From Cydia pomonella (taxonomy: Eukaryota > Arthropoda > Insecta > Lepidoptera > Tortricidae): a DNA stretch of 64,000 nucleotides. Location: assembly GCF_033807575.1 (NCBI RefSeq), contig NC_084729.1, forward strand, positions 1,054,001 through 1,118,000. Reading direction: 5' to 3'. Every line of letters begins with the position of its first letter. The stretch's first letter is position 1. A model generated the notes under the pieces. That model did not search any database and was not told the DNA's origin. It saw only the letters and a program-made list of their open reading frames with translations. The position numbers were made by a program, and so were the translations under genes. Shown piece after piece: positions 60,201-64,000 of this stretch.

Positions 60201-62322
60201 GATATTTACCACTAGCTTTTCGGTGAAGGTAAACATCGTGAGGAAACCTGCATACATCTGCAAAGAAATTCAAAGGTGTATGTGACGTCCCCAATCCGCA
60301 TTGGGCTAGCGTGGGGACTATAGCCCGAGCCCTCTCGCGCATGAGAGGAGGCCTGTGCCCAGCAGTGGGACGTATATAGGCTGAATTATTATTATTAACA
60401 CATATCAGTGAAAAAATTAAGAAGTCTGGCTTTCTAAAAGTTTGAATCATGTGTCGAAAGATGGTAGTAAAACTGTAGCTACAACATTTTCTATCTCTGT
60501 CTCTGAAATTCTCTTTGATAGTAGCTACTTAGCCATCTTAAATTTAACTCTGTCATGGAGAAATAAGAAGTAATAGAGTGGTCACTCCATACACCAGTTT
60601 TGGTACCAAAATGCTTATTATTATCGCAGTCGACATCTAGCATCGAGTAGCAGAACTCTCAGTACTGCTACTCGACAACAGATATCGCGGCAAACAAAAA
60701 GTCTAATGCTCAACGATTTTCCGCTAATATTATAACTAGAGTAACCGGAACTCTATTTTCAACTCCTAGGCTTACTCTGGTTATAATATTGGCGGAAAAT
60801 CGTTGAGCATTAGACTTTTTGTTTGCCGCGATATCTATTTTCGAGTGCAGTACTGATTTTTAATTTTTTTAATACAAAATTGGAATTGTAATTGTCAAAT
60901 TATTTTACCTGTCGTCCCATGAGAACTCGCGCATAGCAACAATGTGTGGATGTGCCAGAGTCTTTAACAGCCTGATCTCTGTGATAAGGTTGTCCGCAGC
61001 GGCGCCGCGCACACGCGACTTTTCTACGCATTTTATTGCGACTATCGCGCGTCCACCCACCTGACAAACATACAAAATAAGCACATATAAATCCCTACTA
61101 ATATTATAAATGAGAATATAGCTCTTCTCTTCTTCCTCAAGAGCATGTTACGCAAGCACTTTTTCGACAAGCTCTCTGGTTAATTGTCCATCGTAGTCAT
61201 AGTATTTTTTGCACTGGGTACATAAATTAATATATATATATGTATATTTAATTATAGTATATTTATGTAAGTTTACTACCGTTACTATATATTATTTATC
61301 ACTATTTTGCTTGTTTTAAGTTACTTATTCTGTTTTTTTTTTGTTTAATGCCTGCACGTACTACTGTTTCTGTTTAGCCTGATGGTTGACTGGTAGAGAA
61401 TGCCTTTACGCATTAAGTTCGCCATTTGTACTTTATTTGTTATATTGTGCAATAAAGCTTAAATAAATAAATGACTATGCATCCACTGTTGGACTTACAC
61501 CTCTCCATATCTCATCCAAGCAAATCTCTCGTCTAGAGTAGGCCTGCAATCCTGATATCACATCCTTTCATCTTGTTGAAGGTCTGTGATCTGGACTCTT
61601 TGAACAAGGCCTCCACACTAAGACATGTTGTTAAAACCATCATCTCTACAAGATACATGCGTAGTCCAGGCCCATTTGAAATACATTTTATAACACCACC
61701 ATTTCAGAGTAGGATCTCCGTATTTTGAATTCTATAGCATAGAGATATACCTAGCATACTGCATTCCATAGCCCTTCGTGCAACTTTGAGCCTCTTAATT
61801 CTGCACATTGTTAGCTCCCATTTTCGCAAATGTAGGTCATGGTGGGCAGTACAGATTGAGGTATTTGGCTTGACATCTTGGAAGACAAAAAAACTGTTTG
61901 TCTGTTAAACCACTGAACCAATTTACATGAAATTTGGTATGGAGATAGTTTGAAGGCCAGGGAAGAATATTGGGTAATTTTTATTATTCAGCACTGATTT
62001 TATTCGGAAATAAATCAGTCGTGCTTTCATTGCAAAATATATTTCCTACTATTAAAAATTTGAATTTTCCCTTTCCACAGCCTCACTATTTCGATGTAGT
62101 TAAGTCTTAATACAATAACAAAATTAGATAACCTTCTACAACTATCAGATCATATAATGATAATAGCTAGTTTTGTACAAATATTATAATATTTACTTAT
62201 AAACTAATGCAGGTATTAAGACACAGGTACTTCACCTTTGTATATGCTTTGTAGACCGTCGAATAGCTTCCAGAACCAAGTTTTTCAGTCACTACATATC
62301 CTTCGACTTTTGGAAAAGCCAT
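52351..62322 (-). CDS. ULK3: ULK3-like Ser/Thr protein kinase with MIT domain (gene span)
   Basis: Eleven phase-consistent exons on the minus strand (62322 down to 52351), 392 codons so far. Kinase domain: Gly loop G16-S-G-S-Y-S-T-V23, catalytic lysine in VAIK (K39), likely helix-C Glu57, HMDLKPHN (D132), DFG (D154), APE (178-180). The HMD motif replaces HRD, as in the ULK3 family, whose usual form is HLD. Exons 9-10 encode an MIT domain. ULK3 acts in autophagy and Hedgehog/Gli signalling and in the abscission checkpoint through ESCRT-III binding by its MIT domains (known for the vertebrate protein). The usual second MIT domain and the C-terminus were not located. Introns are crowded with transposons. 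Identification is from recognised motifs and order along the whole kinase. Confidence 0.93.
52471..53118. mobile_element. ~645-bp foldback element
   Basis: Arms of ~290 bp with very few mismatches, starting AACAAGGAAGGGTACCCAAC and the complement, including GAAAGTGATGCTCAAGCAAC. Intron upstream of ULK3 exon 11. Confidence 0.88.
53163..53838 (-). repeat. GTCGGTGGCAAAC repeat, copy 9 (inverted, LINE-split)
   Basis: Halves 53163-53303 and 53776-53838 flank the LINE-like insert at 53303-53775. Confidence 0.72.
53303..53775 (-). mobile_element. LINE-like insert with (AATAAG)n end
   Basis: Sits inside a GTCGGTGGCAAAC-family repeat, between GGTGAGTAAG and TTGCCAGAGC, and starts with AATAAGAATAAG, the antisense of a LINE tail. 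No long frame is open. Confidence 0.55.
54038..54138 (-). CDS. ULK3: ULK3 exon 10: end of first MIT domain
   Basis: After GTCCGCAG it completes a Ser codon and encodes YMDRAEQLKLVL, the third MIT helix, followed by a GC-rich Ala/Pro/Arg linker to the phase-1 donor GTGGGG. It sits between a Helitron-like element and an AT-rich stretch. Confidence 0.85.
54165..54622 (-). mobile_element. Helitron-like element, inverted copy between ULK3 exons 9 and 10
   Basis: 54203-54622 is the complement of the 44905 element, from the hairpin end to CGGAAACGGCTC. Directly before it (54165-54200) lies a plus-strand copy of the other terminus, giving a head-to-end joint. Confidence 0.62.
54691..54848 (-). CDS. 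ULK3: ULK3 exon 9: first MIT domain
   Basis: Encodes AVALIKQAVALDAAGRLEE, then AYCSSLRYLVPVV and an Arg/Gln-rich helix to KLTR/S. This is a typical MIT helical repeat. Donor GTAAGG. Confidence 0.9.
55115..55267 (-). CDS. ULK3: ULK3 exon 8: end of kinase domain
   Basis: Both ends phase 0. It contains KDLLTRLLKHDPEERITYE and FFQHPYLDLEHMPS, the conserved end of the kinase domain and start of the linker. Confidence 0.93.
55318..55690. mobile_element. MITE containing a nested hairpin element, ULK3 intron 7
   Basis: Outer arms CTTGAATATTAACGTTGTGC / GCACAACGTTAATATTCAAG. Inside, 55485-55600 holds AATCAGGCGTTAC and a perfect hairpin (AAGTAATATTACTTTGCTAA and complement). Confidence 0.8.
55905..55978 (+). 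mobile_element. LINE/SINE 3' tail in ULK3 intron 7
   Basis: CGGCCTTTTGTACTATAAGG and GTGCAATAAAGATTAAATA with (AAAT)n; the shortest copy of the tail family. Confidence 0.55.
56135..56330. repeat. GGCGCCA foldback family, deleted copy
   Basis: Parts of both arms with the centre and most of the right arm missing. ULK3 intron 7. Confidence 0.65.
56656..56753 (-). CDS. ULK3: ULK3 exon 7
   Basis: Encodes GVIMYECLFGTAPYSSATL and the following QELVNKIQSRAPIH, phase-0 donor GTGAGA. Matches ULK3 subdomain X. Confidence 0.93.
56815..56952. repeat. GTGC/GT microsatellite 1, ULK3 intron 6
   Basis: (GTGC)n, (GT)n and GCGC runs. Open frames through it are repeats, not genes. Confidence 0.92.
57170..57330. 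repeat. GTGC/GT microsatellite 2 with exon 6 echo
   Basis: (GTGC)n/(GT)n abuts the ULK3 exon 6 donor. At 57170-57205 a second copy of the exon end is seen: CCTATGCTCCATAGATCG against CCTACGCTCCACAGATCG. Confidence 0.88.
57332..57450 (-). CDS. ULK3: ULK3 exon 6: activation segment
   Basis: Encodes the activation loop, then VRGSPLYMAPEMLHG and SVDLWSVG, ending at GTAAGT. Its last ~30 coding bases and donor are echoed at 57170-57205 beyond a GT-rich array. Confidence 0.94.
58019..58106 (-). CDS. ULK3: ULK3 exon 5: catalytic loop and DFG
   Basis: Encodes GVVHMDLKPHNLLLHKG and later LKVADFG, with the Gly codon split by the intron. Asp132 and Asp154 are the catalytic and metal-binding residues. 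Confidence 0.94.
58271..58379. mobile_element. MITE in ULK3 intron 4
   Basis: AGGGCCTACCGCGAACCACG and complementary CGTGGTTCGCGGTAGGCCT, ~33-bp arms. A relative of the terminus (GGGGGCCTACCGCGAAA) is at 5560. Confidence 0.8.
58660..59200 (-). mobile_element. LINE C-terminal fragment in ULK3 intron 4
   Basis: Minus-strand frame with VKVTLFRAYCTSLYSCSLW and RVQYNNAFRVLMGLP; tail toward 58660 is A-rich on the minus strand. Same family as 23280-23822. Confidence 0.8.
59285..59339 (-). CDS. ULK3: ULK3 exon 4 (55 nt)
   Basis: Encodes VLYFLQQLASALKFLREK plus one base. It fits between exons 3 and 5 in phase, and matches the FMQQLASALQFL helix of ULK3. It is too short to stand out as an ORF. Confidence 0.9.
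59568..59625 (-). mobile_element. LINE C-terminal scrap in ULK3 intron 3
   Basis: CCTTTTTTGAAGAACCCCAT and the following 30 bases nearly repeat 24806-24855, the antisense of a LINE C-terminus. Confidence 0.55.
59900..59984 (-). CDS. ULK3: ULK3 exon 3: hinge region
   Basis: Encodes NIYIIMEYCCGGDLSKYI and then RRYGRVPEKQ before GTACGT. The hinge motif MEYC-CGGDLS matches MEFCAGGDLS of ULK3. Confidence 0.93.
60000..60535. mobile_element. GGCGCCA foldback element, SINE-interrupted
   Basis: GGCGCCACTTTTTGATATTT at the left and AACACATATCAGTGAAAAAA to TTCTCTTTGATA at the right flank the SINE 60083-60398. ULK3 intron 2. Confidence 0.7.
60083..60398 (+). mobile_element. Second tRNA-derived SINE family
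   Basis: tRNA-like head GGTGGTAGCCGAGTGGATAT with B box GCGCGTTCAAATCC, body with TTTTCGGTGAAGGTAAACAT and CCCAGCAGTGGGACGT, and an (ATT)n tail. It is inserted inside a GGCGCCA foldback element and lies in ULK3 intron 2. The arms do not fold as a proper tRNA, so it is not a tRNA gene. Confidence 0.8.
60682..60840. repeat. Near-perfect palindrome, ULK3 intron 2
   Basis: AGATATCGCGGCAAACAAAA.. pairs with ..TTTTGTTTGCCGCGATATCT over ~65 bp; short asymmetrical centre. Confidence 0.85.
60909..61060 (-). CDS. ULK3: ULK3 exon 2: VAIK lysine and helix C
   Basis: Starts VGGRAIVAIKC, contains NLITEIRLL and HPHIVAM, ends in W-D-D plus a split Arg codon at GTAAAA. A classic kinase N-lobe. Confidence 0.93.
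61365..61470 (+). mobile_element. LINE/SINE 3' tail in ULK3 intron 1
   Basis: GATGGTTGACTGGTAGAGAA, TTCGCCATTTGTACTTTA and TGTGCAATAAAGC followed by (TAAA)n. Confidence 0.65.
61480..62230. other. ULK3 intron 1, probably decayed repeats
   Basis: No open frame or repeat pair in the window was found here; ACATGAAATTTGGTATGGAG near 61926 has the look of transposon-encoded protein debris but is not assignable. Confidence 0.4.
62236..62322 (-). CDS. ULK3: ULK3 exon 1: start codon and Gly-rich loop
   Basis: ATG at 62322, reading MAFPKVEGYVVTEKLGSGSY and STVYKAYTK, phase-0 donor GTGAAG. The Gly loop and length match ULK3 N-termini. The upstream bases (62323-62450) hold no in-frame extension I could support. 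Confidence 0.92.
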
Positions 62323-63044
62323 TTTAATGAAATATCACTGTTTTAGCCAAACATTTTTAGAATAATAACATTAAAATTGAAATTGTCCCTTGTTTCGAAA
62401 TGTTGACGATTTAAAGATGTCACTGTCATCTTTGACGTTTTGCCAATGTTGCTAGTGCACAATTAAGGCTATTAAGATTGGACAATTTTTCGCTCAAACC
62501 GACTAAATTAACTATTTAAATTGATAATTTAGTCAGGTGACGTGGACCTAAAACTGAAATTGAAGGACATTGGTTCACTGATTCCACTATTAAATTGTTT
62601 ACGTATGGACACAAGATGAGATTGACGCTTTTTTCTAATCAAATTGTCAATTTGATCATCTTGTCTGGACGAGCCTTTATAGCGAAATTAGGCTGGACAC
62701 GCATGTTCCATGCCTTTATAAGTGAAACACACCTTACACCCCAACTTGTCGTCAGAAGAAAAAGGCGCGAAATTCAAATATTCTATGGGAAGTTAATTCT
62801 TCGCACCTACATTTCTTAATTTTGCCGCCTTTTTCTACTGGTAAGGTCTCTGTGCCAGAGTATATTCACTTCAGATACATGCGATGTGAAAAGACACTGT
62901 CCTAATTTTTAGACTGGCAAACCATTTCTCAAGGGAAAAAGTCGCGAAACTAAAAAAAAAATATTTGTGGGGACATGAATCTAGTATAACTGGATCAGGC
63001 ATGAGCGATGGGGGGAAATGACCGAACGGGATAGTCTTGTGTAA

Positions 63045-63175
63045 AGCCTGACCAGTAATATATGATCACGCGCCATATTGCGGAATTTAATTGGAACTAA
63101 ACTTTTCATACTAAACTGAACATGCGCCTTAACAGCGCCCTTTATGTTAATGATTTCCCTGACCCTTTTTACAGC
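63045..63175. repeat. TAAAGCC MITE, partial copy
   Basis: GTAAAGCCTGACCAGTAATA and CGCGCCATATTGCGGAATTT match one end of 21649-21794. Confidence 0.6.
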
Positions 63176-63968
63176 AACATAGCGACCCGTAGTCATTGAC
63201 ATAAATGTACTACGTACTAGACACGCTATCGAGAACAACTTGTGTCCGCCATTTTTAGCGTTTGACGTCTGTCACTAAGCTTAAGAATAATAAGTAGTCA
63301 GAAGCGAAACTGTTATGGCAACTTTTCACTTTCTGCCTAAATACGTACTGTAAAGAATCTAGATAAAATTTATTTATTTCCATTAAAGTGTAACAATTTT
63401 TGTTTCTTTCGTGACACTGCCCATATTAAAATTTATAAAAAGAGTCTTAAAACCTTTTGTGTTTGACTCTCGTACTCGTAGCAATTTTGATCATATCGCG
63501 CTTATAACAGAATGTATTCTTTAACAATTAATTTATAATTTTTGTGTATATATTCCACAGGCAATAAAGTAGATTATCATTAGTACCTCCATGTTACATC
63601 TGCGAAATGTAATCTATGCGCCAAAGAAAATGGCGTACCACCGCGAGTGTTTAAAGTGACGATTCGAAATAATCTAAATAAACTTAAAATGAAACATTTT
63701 TCGCAGTGGATTGTTATTATATTGCTTTTATTCTATTTCTAGATATTATTATACATTTTCATAATGCATAAAGGCATTTTCAATTTTTATTATTTGTTTA
63801 AATTTTCGTTGCATGTGTTGTGTGGCATCTGACCAGTAGTTGGAGACGTACTAAACGCAATGAAGTGCCGGCACTTCAATGAGGTGTGGAATCATTTTGT
63901 TGTAGATGCCGACCCTATACTATACCTCAATGCCCGTAGTAAGATCCAGTGTCCGGATTAATCTATAA

Positions 63969-64000
63969 GTACCTGGGCGACCGAGCTTTGCTCGGTTATA
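63969..64000 (-). mobile_element. Helitron-like 3' end cut by the window edge
   Basis: AGTACCTGGGCGACCGAGC and GCTCGGTTATA repeat the terminal hairpin of the 44905 and 54203 copies. Confidence 0.6.

Overview
This window looks like nuclear DNA from a moth or butterfly (Lepidoptera). It is AT-rich and its genes are split into small exons by long introns with clean GT..AG junctions. Most of the rest is insect transposon debris: tRNA-headed SINEs, truncated RTE-, Jockey- and CR1-like LINEs, Tc1/mariner-superfamily elements and many foldback MITEs. No bacterial operon, rRNA gene, CRISPR array or convincing functional tRNA was seen. The lepidopteran assignment is inference from gene structure and repeat style, not from a database match.

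Gene 1 (2760-36966, + strand) is the main discovery. I could join 22 exons into one uninterrupted frame of 921 codons plus stop, with every splice phase agreeing. The product starts with a signal peptide and a short Gly-rich stretch. It then holds three diverged copies of one ~240-residue hydrophobic, probably helical domain (A, residues ~46-291; B, 443-676; C, 677-921). A and B are separated by 36 perfect-to-near-perfect Gly-Gly-Ser-Thr tetrapeptides (residues ~292-435). Every domain boundary falls on a phase-0 intron and nearly every internal intron is phase 1, so the gene grew by copying exon cassettes. I do not recognise the family. A secreted structural, silk-like, mucous or extracellular-matrix role is inference from the signal peptide, the repeat linker and the C/G-ended codon choice.

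Gene 2 (52351-62322 on the - strand, possibly on to 48911) is the orthologue of ULK3, an Unc-51-like Ser/Thr kinase. Exons 1-8 give a complete kinase domain, exons 9-10 the first MIT domain and exon 11 a linker. The second MIT domain was not found; one uncertain further exon lies at 48911-49003.

Layout: 1-2700 upstream repeats; 2719 TATA box; 2760-36966 gene 1 with introns packed with transposons; 37000-48900 intergenic, dominated by a complete 3.5 kb DD41D Tc1/mariner-type element (37636-41145) with an intact transposase ORF, inserted into a SINE and itself invaded by a LINE; 48900-62322 gene 2 on the opposite strand, with introns also full of foldback elements and microsatellites; 62400-64000 a few repeat ends. 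The genes are convergent and nothing suggests a functional link.
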